From Siphonodentalium dalli (lineage: Eukaryota; Mollusca; Scaphopoda; Gadilida; Siphonodentaliidae), in contig CP136065.1 in NCBI GenBank assembly GCA_032622095.1, forward strand, positions 116,785,195 through 116,849,194: a stretch of DNA of 64,000 bases, written 5' to 3'. A model generated the notes under the pieces. It had not been told where the DNA came from and ran no database searches. It saw nothing but the letters and a program-made list of their open reading frames with translations. A program made the position numbers and the translations under genes. Positions within the stretch are counted from its first letter, which is position 1, and each line of letters opens with the position of its first letter. This document shows positions 42,781 through 55,520 of the stretch, in pieces.

Positions 42781-45560
42781 GTGTCCTATAAATTATTGAT
42801 CGATATTAATAACTCGACGGACGGCTCAACGGATGAATGAACGTATGATGAGTGTTCAATCTGGATGTTGACACTATGTGTATCATATTATGGTATGGGG
42901 ACACAAAAAAATGGAAATTTAGTTGTTTATCGCCTTTTTTTTTACCTTGGTGCCCAAAGATATATGAGAGGTAAATTACTAGTCGGGTTGTTTGAACCTG
43001 AACGTCATTGTGATGTCGTCAAACAGACTGGCAGCCAGGAGAATCTCTATCCACCGAGAATTGCATATGATGTCACACCGTGAGACACCATTTCAAACCA
43101 CTATATATACTATCCGTAATAAATTCCTGTTGTCGATTTATAGAATGCAGTTCTTGCTGAAATATGTTAAGTTATTCTGTGAGTATTTTAATTCCTGTAT
43201 TCTGGTAGTACTATTAAACAGGGAATAAACTCACCTGGATGGGAGTAACTACTGTGTAAGTAGCGGAGTTCAATAAAACTCCAAAGAAAACTCAGCTGGA
43301 AACCATGCTGTAACACAGTGAATGTAACAAAAACTCTGCATTTTTAATGCTATTTCCCTTTATACCGGAGAGCAGAAATTATGAGCAGAGAATGGAGATA
43401 AAACTTCATTCTCTAGCAGAATTTCAATTTGCATTTTGAAAAGATCTCTATTCCGGTCAAATAAATTATGACAAATGGTACAGTGACTAAAGAAACAAAT
43501 GACATTAATGTTAACAAAATACTACACATACTAACTTTTAATGCATTTATTTGTGAAATAATGAATTAATTTATTACATTTTAGTCATACAGTTGCTCAT
43601 ACTGAAATTGATGGTAACCAAAATGCAGGTCCGAAATTCGGCAAGAAAATTCTTAATTAACAAGAAACAAATTCTCATGAACAAAGCAGAAGATATATAC
43701 ATTCAGGTTATCACAAATTCGGTCAATGGTGAAAGCTACATGATGGCGCTGTTCGTCGAGTTTCATTGAAAACGACATGATGACATTTTATTAACGAAAT
43801 GAACATGATGAAATCGACAAGCTTCTTCGTATATAGTACACATCTCAATCGGATTGCGCACACAGCGTCAATAATACAATGTTTAATTTCAGTAAAATAA
43901 TCCCCTCTAGACAACAACCAACAGTCTTGACTTTTGAATACTTTCAGTTTGATGTTGGTAGTTTATATTCTCTACACTGCGCTCCGGCGCTGCGACCTCA
44001 GCTTGCAATGCTCGATTAGAAGATCACCTCATTAAAACTTTAGGTCGATGGCAATCTAGCTGTTATGTTACATATATTCACACTCCAGACAGCACTCTGT
44101 ACCAAGCCCATCGTGCAATGGTTTAGAATTATTATCCCATAAGGTAGTATATTTATTCTCACTACGAAATGTAACCTCATTATGTGATCATAGTGCGAAA
44201 GCACCTGTATATTGACATGTTTGGGGGGGGTCTTGTTGGTACTTTCAAAGTATTGTGCTTTCCCGGTGGTGGTTCGATCCTTTTGGGGCTCTCCGCTGGT
44301 TGGTACCCAGCTTCGTTTGGGTGATTTCTGCTTCGCAGATATAGCCCCTTCAGTAGATCTCACAGTAGTTATAAAGCATAAATGAAGTTAAATTCAGACA
44401 GAATGTTAAGATACGTAATTATTAAAGTAAAGTACATAGTTTAATGAATTCAGGTACCAGTAGCCGAGAGCCCCATAAACCCAAATCTATATAATATACA
44501 TTTGCATACGCCGTTCTTTCATGTTTGTTAATAATGATTGCTAATTGTTCACAGGGATGTTCTTTATGTTTTTATAAAATGATCACTAATCTTTCATATC
44601 GTACTGGAGCTCATTTAATGTAGTTTTCTAAAGAGCATTCACAGGAATGTACCGTAATTAAATTTAGTTAAGTTTAATCTATGCAGGCACGGGCAACTTT
44701 GATCTAGTCAAATATGAGTCATACTTCTAGATTAAATGTGTCTTTGCTGTAACCACTACTTTTCAAGTTTAGGCCAGGCAGATTAGAATATTGGATATAT
44801 ACTATACCACCCATGACCTGTCTCCTGGTAACATCTGCAGTTAGCATGGGCTTGCCGAGCTGAACTGTCTCAGAGACGGTTCCTGGTTGGTATGGTGTAT
44901 ATACATTTTATTCTATAGGAACATTTAGCAAGTCCTATTCATGTATGAATTAGTATATACTTTCTATTATCTAGTCCTATGATATTCATGTTACATTCAG
45001 AGCCTTATATGGCATCATATATGTACTTTATATTTCACTCTATATCATATTATCATTACTACTTGATGCTTTGTTCAAAATATATGCATTACTGATTATA
45101 TGTGTGTGTACCTGTATTTTTCTATTTTTTGAGGAAGCGATATTGATGCATGCAATGTTATTTTAATAAATTATGAAAACGCATTCATCGGATCATTATG
45201 CATCTATTCACCTAGAGAGGGGTTTATAAACTTGTACAAAAGGAATGGCTTTTAAAAGTTATTTATTTAGGTTTTAAGTCTGAGTCGGTGAGCTCGTAGT
45301 CTGTTTGCATTGTGCATCACATGCCTTGATATTGCTATAGGACCCACTCTGTCGATGAACACTTGTGCATGTCTGGAGTGTAATCTATCATAATCACACC
45401 ACGATATAAGGCCTAAGTTAATCTTATTTGATGGGAATACGCATCTGTGAAGTTATTTTATGAGATTAAAAAAGACGGACACACAGATATATACTAGCTT
45501 TAATATGCATGTGTTTTAGCTGTGGTTCGTTAATTACGCTAGCGTATGGTCATATTATAT
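42781..45560. other. non-coding, no gene seen
   Basis: Searched on the minus strand for the second CHT1 exon (expected to encode a TWVGGGYINGTAE-like segment); not found. The minus-strand frame at 44040-44363 has no domain. A GGTTCGATCC sequence (44271-44280) matches a Pol III B box but no tRNA fold surrounds it. Confidence 0.5.
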
Positions 45561-45622
45561 TTTAAACATGCACAAACATCCTTGTCCCGGGGTCAAGACA
45601 GGAATCAATAACAGAGCCCTAC

Positions 45623-45797
45623 CTGTCATTGTAAATATTCCTACAATCAGGCCAATGTTCCGCCCAGCTAACATCACATCCTCACTGTCTGCAGACTGTC
45701 CTGTCTGTTTGGATTTTCTTGCAGCCCACAATCCCACGATTAAAATAATCAGATAAAAGAGAATGATGGCAATAAGACCAGGTATGTGGATCGCCAT
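45623..45797 (-). CDS. SLC5A7: high-affinity choline transporter CHT1, first coding exon
   Basis: CHT1 is the Na+/Cl--dependent plasma-membrane transporter that supplies choline for acetylcholine synthesis in cholinergic terminals. The exon runs from an acceptor (TTTTTTCAG|, exon base 45837) through a 40-bp 5' UTR to ATG at 45797, then 58 codons plus one base to donor ACAG|GTAGGG at 45623. The peptide has the family N-terminus: [20 protein letters not shown] (first membrane helix), [10 protein letters not shown] and [14 protein letters not shown] (start of the second helix). Human CHT1 begins almost the same way and also continues from FTMT into the next exon. An upstream non-coding exon is implied. 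Later exons are not in the window. Confidence 0.85.
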
Positions 45798-46021
45798 GGT
45801 TATGTATGGATCAGATAACTTCAATTGTTCAGAAAATCTGAAAAAACAAAAGAAAAACACATATACATGATGCAAACATGAAATTAGATGATTGGCGTTT
45901 GTGTAAGCTGTTTTATACTGGACTGTGTTTACAAGCATTTGGTGAAAAAAAAACAACAACTTCTTTATAGGAAGGTTAATTCAACAAGAGTATATTCAAA
46001 TTCTAAAGCTATAATTTTAAC

Positions 46022-46291
46022 ACAATAATCTGAATACCAACAATAACTCACTTTGGTCATTATTGTCTTACCATATGTTCCCAATTGAAATCAACCAATT
46101 AGAGGTTGAAACTGCTGGCCTTAGGTATTAAAATAATCAGATAAATGAGAATGATGGAAATAAGTACTTAAAACATGCACAAACATCCTTGTCCAATGGC
46201 AATAATATACTTATATAAAATCTTAACATGAACTAAACAGGGTAAGATAATAATGACCAAAGTAAGTTATTGTTGGTATTTAGATTATTAT
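46022..46291. repeat. foldback with patches copied from CHT1 exon and intron
   Basis: Arms 46022-46072 and 46241-46291 are inverse copies (about 51 bp, four or so mismatches). The loop contains 46128-46163, which matches exon bases 45739-45774 with two mismatches. It is followed directly by 46172-46195, which matches 45566-45589 (intron just past the donor) exactly over 24 bp. In the gene these two sources are about 150 bp apart, so the patch is a rearranged, deleted copy. Confidence 0.88.
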
Positions 46292-46744
46292 TACTATGTT
46301 ACTGACCCTATACCATGCAAGTAATCGTCATCTTGAAACATGCTGAATTTAATTCGCTTCGAGTTGAAACTTGAAAATGTGTATTTTTTTGGTAAATAGC
46401 TATGTCGTTATGGCAAAGTATTAAACCATGGAACACCTACAAACATTTTTATTGCTGTAGAAATTATAAAAGCTCAAGGTTGATCAATGGGTGATTTGTT
46501 TCTATAAAGACATGCATGTCTATAATGCATGCATGGCTCTAAACAGTCAATAAACAACACGCTCTTCTTTTTGAAACACAGTGCCCGATCCTTGTTTTAA
46601 ACAGAAACAACATTGCATCGCATCAGAAAAAGTTTGGAGAAACATACAATTATTACAATAATGAAATTAACATGCCTCCATGCATGTCTTACAGGTATAT
46701 TAAAGGCGATTCGGTCGGAAGCTGTTTGGATAATTTGCATGACA

Positions 46745-48315
46745 TTAACCCTTTGAACCCGTAACACCGATATTTAGGTGCAAACGAACCGTGACTATAT
46801 CCCGTAACACCGATATTTCGGTGCAGCGACGACATGATTCGGTAGCAAATTTATATATAGTATAACGAGCGTCTGACCCACTGGTTTATATTTAATTTGC
46901 CCCCACATATGTCAGCGGCGCCCATGGTGCGTATGGAATGGTTGACCGCTAGTATCGGGTAGAAATATATGCGCATGCGCATAGCATATAATCTACAAAA
47001 ACATACGATATTTTAAGCGAACTATGCCGCTATATTTACGGCATATCATTTCGTGTTCCCCGTGTGTGTACAGAACAGACGTAATTTAGACACACAATTT
47101 CAGTTTAAATTACCCTCGTGTATATTAACCAGTGTTCTGCTACATATGGGGAAGGGTCTATCGCATATGAAGTTGATTTATTCGCGCATGCGCAGACTAG
47201 CGCAATGACAAATCAATGGTTTATAACGTACTTATACACGACATACCCACTAATATATATATTTAAATTGGCCTATTGAAGTCAGCGCTGGCAAAGGTGT
47301 CTATATGGATTGGCTGCCCGCTAGAAATGGCTAGGAAAATATGCGCATGGGCGCAGACTATAATTCATTTTTAAAAATGCGTTTAAGTTAAATGTGGCGC
47401 TATATATGACATTTTGTTGCATGTTTCACATGTTAGTATAGTAGACACAATCTAGACAGCTTACTTGAACAATGGGGCCACGATATGTTACTGGAAATTA
47501 CGTTGTTTCTGGTCTCTGTAATATCAGTCTCTGTTGTGCCACATGCAGCAAAAAGTCTATCGCATATCAAGTTGACTTACTCGCGCATGGTCAGGTATAT
47601 CTTAATTTCACATTAGGATATTGGTTGCATCGAAACGCAATTCGCTGATGTATAATTACAACGTTATAAGCTAGAATTCGTTTATCCTGCAAATTTCGGG
47701 TAGTTGCCTAGTAACCGTTTCTAAGGCGAGATCGGGTGGCAAAGTCTCCCGATCTTACAATGATCAGTGGTCCGTGCATGCATATATCATGCCTGCACAG
47801 TTTCATATAGGTGTCCCCTTTCAACATAACCAACACCATGCGACTAGACACTGTCTAAATTAAGGCAAAACATACCACTGAATGGTTAGTGCAATTATGT
47901 CATTCGATCAGTTGTGGTATTTGCTTAGCAACCGTTGCTACCCTTAAATGGGATATTTGGTTCACTATTCTGGTCGGGTATATCTCAAATTTCACGTTAG
48001 GGTAGAACCTGCATCAAAAAACGCAATCACTAGGGTTGAATTACGACGCTATAAGCTATATATTTACATTTTCCAGTCAATTCCGGGTAGTTGCCTAGCA
48101 ACCGTTACCAAGGAGTTGCCGCGAGGCAAAGTCTCGCGATCTTATAATGATCGCTGATCCATGGGGGACAAACCTGTAAAGTTTCAGACCGGTGTCGCAA
48201 TTTGAACATAATCAACACCATGCTACTAGAAACTATCTAATTTAAGCGGACATGCCACTGGGAGCCCCGGGTCAGGGTGTCGATCACTGTGGGGCGCCAG
48301 GGTTCAAAGGGTTAA
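46745..48315. mobile_element. TTAA-flanked piggyBac-like non-autonomous element
   Basis: Starts TTAACCCTTTGAACCCG and ends GGGTTCAAAGGGTTAA, a 16-bp near-perfect terminal inverted repeat inside TTAA on both sides. TTAA target duplication is diagnostic of piggyBac transposases. The 1.57-kb interior has no transposase frame but has its own direct repeats: 'cccgtaacaccgatattt' at 46760 and 46801, and a ~388-bp unit ('cgggtagttgcctag' with 'aaagtctc' and 'cgatctta') at about 47698 and 48086. A fragment with the same left end sits at 55944. Confidence 0.8.
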
Positions 48316-50380
48316 TGAAACTGTTCGTAAACTAATTTAATATTTTATCAGTTTGTAAATAGATACGGTAGTGATTGTTATAATATCAGTATATGCATTT
48401 GGGATATAGTGTGATCGTGGGAGAGTTGCACCCAGAACAAATTGGATATAAGCTGATTTTGGTGTCATTCGAAGCGGAAAAACACCAGGAACAAAAAATC
48501 TGCTTATGGTAAAATTCAGGAACCAAGATGGCATCCAGAACGGGTATTGGAGTCGGGAAATTTCTGCAGTAATTCGTAATAAATTTAAATGTGCACAAGT
48601 AATGCTTTAATAATCATAAACCATATCTGTAGATATCTGTCCAAAAATGGTCTTCAAAATCGAAAGAAATTTACATTTTGTGCAACATTGAATAGCTAGT
48701 CACATAAGAGTGAACATTCACTCGAATTATGTGAGAAAGAAGGACTACAGAGTATCAGAGAAACTTTTTATCAGAGATGTACAAATTCTCTCTAAATATA
48801 TCTCACAAGAGAGCAACCGAAAGCAGGGTCTCATGTTACTGTTAAATCTTAACTTTTGGGTGCCTAGAGACACGAAAATAATGCAGTAATATCTGTACTG
48901 TTTATCTTGAATCGTATAATATATGTGCAAATAAAAAGATAAATGAGATTTAATAGGGATGAATGATTCTGTGACCTTTTCTGGAAGCAGAAATATATGT
49001 ACTCAGAGCAGTCTCACGAATGTGACTGATCATCATTTATTTTGATATCAACATCAAACCTTTTAAAATTCACTACTATAGAACAGTATAATGAGAGTTT
49101 CATATACATGTAGTACTGGCTAAAATGTGTAGATCCTATTGTCGAGTCTAAAAATAATAGTCATAGTTGACTCCAATAAAGTGATGAAACATGCATATTT
49201 CGCTTGTATCACAAGAATGCATGGTGGTACTCTACTTTACGCAATTTATCAAATCACAAAGTAGTACTATAGACTCTCTGCAATAAATTCTAAACTTGAC
49301 CAAAATTGCCGACATGCTCTGTGGCAGAGACTGTGTTTATACCTGGAATTATATTTGGTTATATTCACAAAGGCTACATATAAGCAAACCTTACGTTTTC
49401 TGCAACAATATCATCGCGTTTTAAAACCCCTTCTCCCTAATGTTACATAGCTGCTGTACACAAAACCACAAATAGCAACATTGTGTGTATGTTCAATGTT
49501 GAAATAACATCTTTAAACGATGATCACCTGATGTACATGGATGTACATGGATGGTAATGGTAAGATATTTTCAAACAAAAAGACATTGCATTGCGTGGTA
49601 GCATGTTCGAGTTGTAAAGTAGCGACTGAAGAATTTTAACAAAATTGTCCACTAAGTAAACCGGTTTGGTAGCAATATAAAAATTAGTCTTACATACCGG
49701 TATACTGTACAATGCACTGTCTCTTTGATCTGATATGAGATGCGGTGCTAATCCAATTATAAAGATATGAGGGTTTCTTTACAGTATATTAAATAAGCAC
49801 TGCGACATATGTGTATGGTATATATACCGCAAGGATATGCATTTTATTTTCTGCATTAGAATCAATAATTAATCAACATGCCGAATGAAAATGCCATACA
49901 CTGTGTGGCGAAACATTATTTCGTGTGCTACGTACATGCCCAAAATTTAAATTTTTGACCCGAAAGTTGGATGTTGGATCTGCAGAAAACCCAAACTTTA
50001 AAGACATAAAGATTGAGGGGTTGACTTTGTATAATGACTTATTTTGAGAACAGATGTAATATATGGACAACCATGTTGGATGCCATCTTGGATAACAAAG
50101 TTTGCCCAAAGCAGGGATTTGCAGATTTTGAATATGTTGTTCCTGAGGCTTTTCCGCATTTAATTGACACCAAAATCAGCTTGTATCCAATTTCTTTCGG
50201 GTTGATCCCCAAATTAAGCTTCGACGACCACACTAAATATAACTAACCATCGATAAACCCAAATTTGTTGTCAGATTTCATGTGAACTAATTCATTCAAT
50301 CATATTTTCGCCACCTCTGGAAATAGAGCTAGCAATATGTGCCCAAAATGAATGTTAATACATGTTGCAGTGTATCTGTT
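48316..50380. repeat. non-coding; inverse pair of a dispersed repeat
   Basis: 48405-48545 (+) and about 50085-50245 (-) are inverse copies: both contain 'aaattggata(t/c)aagctgattt', 'tggtgtca', 'gcggaaaa', 'aggaacaa' and 'ccaagatggcatcca'. The open frames at 48337-48598 and 50034-50246 come from this repeat. The remainder shows no gene. Confidence 0.75.
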
Positions 50381-50384
50381 TTTA

Positions 50385-50770
50385 TGTTTACCCATACCAT
50401 AGTATGGTAAACATAGTGTCGTTGCCCGGATTGACCACTCGTTGTTCGTCCGTCTGTCTGTCCGTCTGTCTGTAGACACTTTACGAGTAATGCGATAACT
50501 CAGACATTTTCTATCCGATCGAAAATGTATATGGGTTTCTCAGCCCAAAATACAGATCGAGTTCGAATTTGGGTTTGATCCGAGTTTTTGTTACAGAGTT
50601 ATGGCCCTTTTTCAACTTAGAATTCACGCATTCTGCCATAACTCAAACATTTTTTATCTGATTGGAACCAAATTTGGTATGTGAGTTTCACAGCCCAAAA
50701 TACAGATCGAGTCTGAATATGGGTTTGATCCGATTAATTTTAAAGGAGTTATGACCCTTTTTTCTTTTTT
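50385..50770. repeat. dispersed repeat with hairpin head and GTCTGTCC tract
   Basis: Starts with the hairpin TTTACCCATACCATAGTATG/GTAAA, then 'cgttcgtccgtctgtctgtc' with further GTCTGTCTGT, then two diverged units with 'ataactca(g/a)acatttt(c/t)tatc', 'cagcccaaaatacagatcga' and 'gagttatg(g/a)cccttttt'. Confidence 0.8.
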
Positions 50771-53006
50771 AATTCAATTGTTTTAGATTTAGCTCCTTGC
50801 TAAATTTAGCATATACAGATATTAAATTTTGTTTGAACTTTAATAACAATAAAAAAAAATTTGAAATAAAAAAAAAAAATTGACACTTTCATTTATTTTA
50901 GTTTTATACGATTAATTTATAGGTGTGATATCCTGTTTTGAAAATATGAAGATTTTATTGCAATAGTTTCATGTAATATAATGATATCAATAAATTACCA
51001 TGTGATCATCCAACATCCAGAGTATATGAGAGGATTTTTATAGATGTTGTCATTCCAAGTGAAATCTGTTATGAAATGAGTGATGACATATGATACAGAG
51101 CTCTGGTGGGTCAAGCAAGATAAACAACACTGGTGGCTGGTTGTTTGTTTATTCTAACTGTCAAATTGATTAATGGCAGCACAAGACTGGTGTTTTTCCT
51201 ATTCTTGAAATTTCATTACAGGGTGAGATAAGGGCCCCCTCACCTATATAAGTGTCTTCTAAATTCCATTAATTTGCTTCAAAAATAATTAACCCTTTCC
51301 AAGGTTTCCATAGACACATGCTATAATGTACATGGACTCTTCCTCATATCTCTTAATATATATTGGGTATCTTTGCACACTATTCACTTCTATCAATTTT
51401 GGTATTGACTGATTAATTGATTTTTGAAAAATATATTAACCCTTCAGACACGTGCTTTCAAAATTAAAACAACAGCTGATAGCCAATATGATTTATCTAT
51501 GCAATGGGGAAACAGGCAGATAAATATACATGACTATTGTAAGTGATGACTTGTTTTGAAAATCAATATGGTAGATGTTAGTATTTCCAGGAACCTTATT
51601 TTCCCATGTGTTCACATTTTCATGGTTGATTGAATTTTAGGGGCCACAGAGCACATTAGAAGATTAACATTGAAGGTTGTGGCTTTTAGTGCCCAAGCTA
51701 CTTGTAAAACATTGTAATGTGTGAAACCATTCAAATGAGGGCTAACTTGCTTTCTTTTATATGAACGATTTAGTGGTCATAGGGGCCAGCATCCCCATCA
51801 TATTATGTCTATAACATTATAGAGATAATACTTTTGAATTGTATAAACTACATATATTTTTGAAAACCATACACCCCTGTTATGAAACACTTAATCTTAT
51901 TTAATACACAGGTCAGATCTGATCTTATATCTGTCCATGTTTGATAAACAAATAACTGGGGAGAATGGGGGAAGGGGGGGTAATTAAAGTACCATTTAAA
52001 TACGAGATGGAATCCCCTACATATATGTCGTTCTAAGCAGTCTGGCTTGTCAACAATTATAATTTCTCTTTAGAAGTGAATAATAAATTTTGAATATCTG
52101 GCATGTCAAAAGTGGCAAAGATAGGGATTTATCACTTTTGCTTCCAATGAGTTAACTTAAACTCTTAAACATGTCCTCCGAAATCACTAAACCATTGGAT
52201 CTCACAGTGAGAGGTCCTTGTGTGAATAGGGACAGAGTTATGAGATTTAAAACTACTCCTCCCCAACCCAAATACTTTAACCCTTTCTTAAGACAAATTA
52301 TTTGAGCTTTTGATTTCAAGTTGGGTACTGATATATGGATTAATTCCTGTGATCATATCTTTGACAAATTATCAGTTATGGCTAGTCACTATCGCCAAGG
52401 TATGGGTTAAACATCTGCCGATCGTGATCGGCCTCTCGTTGTGAACTAAATGTATCATCTCATATAGAATGAAACTTTGAATATGCATGCACATTATTGC
52501 ACCATATGTACTACATATAAAGTAAACATTTACACAGTTTTTGCAAGTAATTTTCATTGGATATCTATCTCCAGTTTGAAATATTTGTTTTCTCAAAAAC
52601 TGGCATGAAACCTTGTTATTTAAATAATGGGAATAATAACGCTCATTGCATGCTGCATATATAATGTCGGCAAGAGACCTTCTTCATGCAATAAATTAAA
52701 TTGTTAGTCAATGTTAATCTGGTGATATGCAATCGGAAATTCATTTGTCGCACCGATAAAGACCTCTGGCCAAATTAAAGCAATGCACCATGCAATGAGC
52801 ATTATTATTCCCATTATTTTAATTATTCTGTGGTATTAGTCAATGTTAACCTGGTAATATATAATCAGAAATGCATTTGTTGCACCGACGAAGGCAGCTG
52901 GCTAAAAGCTATATGTACCATGCAATGAGTGTTATTATTCCAAATATTATTTGGATAATTCTGTCCCTACTGTAGCATCTTTTCGACTCCGGCTGTCATC
53001 GGTGAC
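50771..53006. other. non-coding, no gene seen
   Basis: AT-rich. 'tattattcccattatt' and 'gcaatgagc' blocks recur at about 52620-52650, 52790-52815 and 52920-52945, one of them inverted, indicating a small old repeat just before the LTR element. No coding signal. Confidence 0.45.
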
Positions 53007-53206
53007 AAAGTTACCGATGTCAGTATCCGAGGAAAGGTCCCGAGTCAGTTTTCCCGCCACTTGAACAAAGACTTGACCACCGACCAGACATATTGTACAC
53101 AAACACATGTATTGAGACAGAAGAAGTCTTCAAGAGATAGCTTGCTGACTGGCTGACAGTCCACAGACTTAATATATTAAGAATGTAAATAGATCTGTTT
53201 TGGCGG
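53007..53206 (+). repeat. 5' LTR
   Basis: Matches 60087-60286 base for base over long runs (for example 'ccgatgtcagtatccgagga' and 'cttgaacaaagactt', 'acacatgtattgagacagaa'). A TG terminus may be at 53018 (TGTCAGTATCC). The right end is uncertain because similarity fades after 'agatctgtt'. Confidence 0.85.
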
Positions 53207-53235
53207 GCAAGAGTTAGTGGTAGAAACACCACAAA

Positions 53236-53253
53236 TTGGCGCTGCGAGCATCG
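53236..53253 (+). other. candidate primer-binding site
   Basis: TTGGCGCTGCGAGCATCG lies about 30 bp past the recognisable LTR end. TGGCGC-type sequences directly after the 5' LTR are typical tRNA primer-binding sites in Gypsy elements. The primer tRNA was not identified. Confidence 0.45.
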
Positions 53254-53714
53254 ACTTAGCTCGAAAAATTGTTGCAGTAAATTCGCATTTCGACTTTTCA
53301 CTGGACATGGCTGCCGTGAATTTTGGGACTTATTAAAAGTCCCAGTTTTAATCCAGGGACATCCGTCCAAATTTGAATCGTAAATTGATTTCTTCTTCAT
53401 CTTGGCAAGATATTTTCTGCTAATTTCAGCAATTTTGGCGCATAATTTCTTGCCCGTTCTTGCAGATTTACTTACAAAATTTTGAGTCAGATTTTGTCAG
53501 AAATCACAATTTGTCGTGTCCACAATTCGTCATTGTCCACACACTTCGTCGTTGTCCACATGTCGTTTCGGGACCTTCCTTGGATGTAGTCCAAGTTTCT
53601 TCCCAGTATTGCATATTTTTGTTGGTTCTTTTTGTCCACTTTTCAACAAGTTTTGCCCTCAATTTTTGCTCGTTTTTTTTATTTGAGGTATTTTTCGTAG
53701 CCACCTTTTCCAAT

Positions 53715-55520
53715 ATGGCAGCAAATCATACCATGAGTTCAGATTTTGATGTTGACATTGTCGGGCCCCGCGTTCACATAAAACTTGCCATTACGAAGCT
53801 CTTTTGGTCCTACCTGGCATTGATCGGCATAGGGCGAGGGCAATTGTTGTGCAACAGGCCCCGGTGGGTAATCTGTCCGAGGACACTTTACGTGCAGTTA
53901 GGCAAGTCAAGGTCACACAGGCTCTTTTAGCCCTGATAGATTGGTCACCGCATACAGTTGGGGATCGCGATGCACGATCCCGCTGCTCATATTCATGCAA
54001 TGCAGACATGGCTGCTGAAAACGATTCTCATTCAACGCGGCCATATGATCAGTCACAACCGACAAATTCTGATAGAGATCGGGAGCATTTCCCGCCCCCA
54101 ATTCTCTCAAATGTTTCTCCATCTCGAGCGAATAACCGGGTTCCGAACTGGGAACCCCCCAATGAGTCAAGCGCTTTTATCATATTCCGAGGGCGACTTG
54201 CCCCCACATTCAAGTGGAGATGCTCATATCATTCCGCCCTAGTTACATGCAGTCGATTCTCTCCGCCATCGTAGTGAACCAATTGATGTCATTCGACCAC
54301 CATATGGCGAGCCGCCTCCCTCGTATGAAGATTCACAGAGGCATCCCACCCAGGGTAGGACTCGTCCTAAGTCTCGGTTTCCTATAAACAATCAGTCTGA
54401 TGACATCGCCCAATACGATAGCGACTGATATTCTCGCCACTTGTATCGCGACACATACCGCGCCACTTCTAATGCCAAAGTTTCGGGGAGGGGGGCGTGG
54501 GAGGGCAAATAGGGTTACGAGCCCAGTTGATTTCGACCTTGAACAGGATTTCCACAATCTTCGCGTTGATCGTGACTCTTGACCATCGCGGGGTCGTGAT
54601 AGTAGAAATCGCGACCAGCCACAAGGACACGATAGATCAAATTTTCAATGTTCTCGTAGTGGTCGGCAACATAGCCCAATAAATAGGGCTGTGGAAAATC
54701 AAGGGAGGCTACAACAGTCAAAAAACGCCCCACCCAATCAACATGGCCAACAAAACAGTGGGCGATGAGTTCAGAATATGCATGATTTTAGGGATGATCT
54801 CATACATGATGGGTTTCCACATGGACGGTCGCAGTCCCGTGACGATCGTTCAAATAGGCGGCCCAGGTAGAGTTCGGTATGGGTCTGATGATAATGATTA
54901 CTTTCGCTGAGGCCAGTCTCCATCTGGTGAGGATCGTACAAATAGGCGTCCCCAGAATAGAGGTCGCGATGACTATGAAAATCGGGCTTATTCAGATTTT
55001 GAGGATCGTCCGCCAGAAAGACAGGCCGAATTTCATGATCGTCATCACCAAGACAATAATAATTATAATCATTGGGAAAGGGGACGGCCTGGCCAAGCCT
55101 TTCATATGGGCCGGGCCCTGCAAGATATCAGATTCAATGATAACGATCCATTTGATGTCAACAACAATAATACGGACCCTAGACCGCGACGGGCTCCGAG
55201 AATTCCTAACACTTTGGAATATGATGGCAGCCAAAGCTGGCAGCCCTTTCAATTAAAATTTCAACACATGCATGATTATGAAAGTTGGGATGAACAAGAA
55301 AGCATTAATTGTTTTTGCTGGTGCTTGCAAGGAAAAGCCAGCGAGTATTTCGCAACAATGCTAAAACAGGACCCTCGGATGTCTTTGCGTAGTATAATGC
55401 GAAAATTGGAGAGAAACGATTTGGTATGATTGATTTACCCGAAACGGCGCAAATACAATTCTTACAAGCACAACAACAACCCGGTCAGTTATTGGAAGAA
55501 TGGGCGGATCATGATCGGAA
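53715..55520 (+). pseudogene. gag-like region of the Gypsy element
   Basis: Begins around MAANHTMSSDFDVDIVGPR (53715), followed by a long hydrophilic Arg/Asp/Asn-rich region in changing frames (54300-55100). It then has a recognisable Gypsy gag core at 55106-55430: NTLEYDGSQSWQPFQLKFQ and CFCWCLQGKASEYFATML, continuing in a shifted frame as LPETAQIQFLQAQQQPGQLL. Gag forms the particle shell and packages RNA. The C-terminal zinc knuckle and the whole protease are absent: the sequence jumps from gag to the start of RT near 55520. Confidence 0.78.

Noticed and set aside
44271-44280. GGTTCGATCC, a perfect Pol III B box
   Set aside because: No A box at the right distance and no cloverleaf; could be chance or a very decayed tRNA-SINE.
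46128-46163. A second CHT1 exon
   Set aside because: Only 36 bp match, it is joined directly to intron-derived sequence and lies inside a foldback; it is a copied fragment.
53020-53400. 126-codon minus-strand frame at the left LTR, echoed at 60078-60326
   Set aside because: The repetition is explained by the two LTRs being copies; no protein family.
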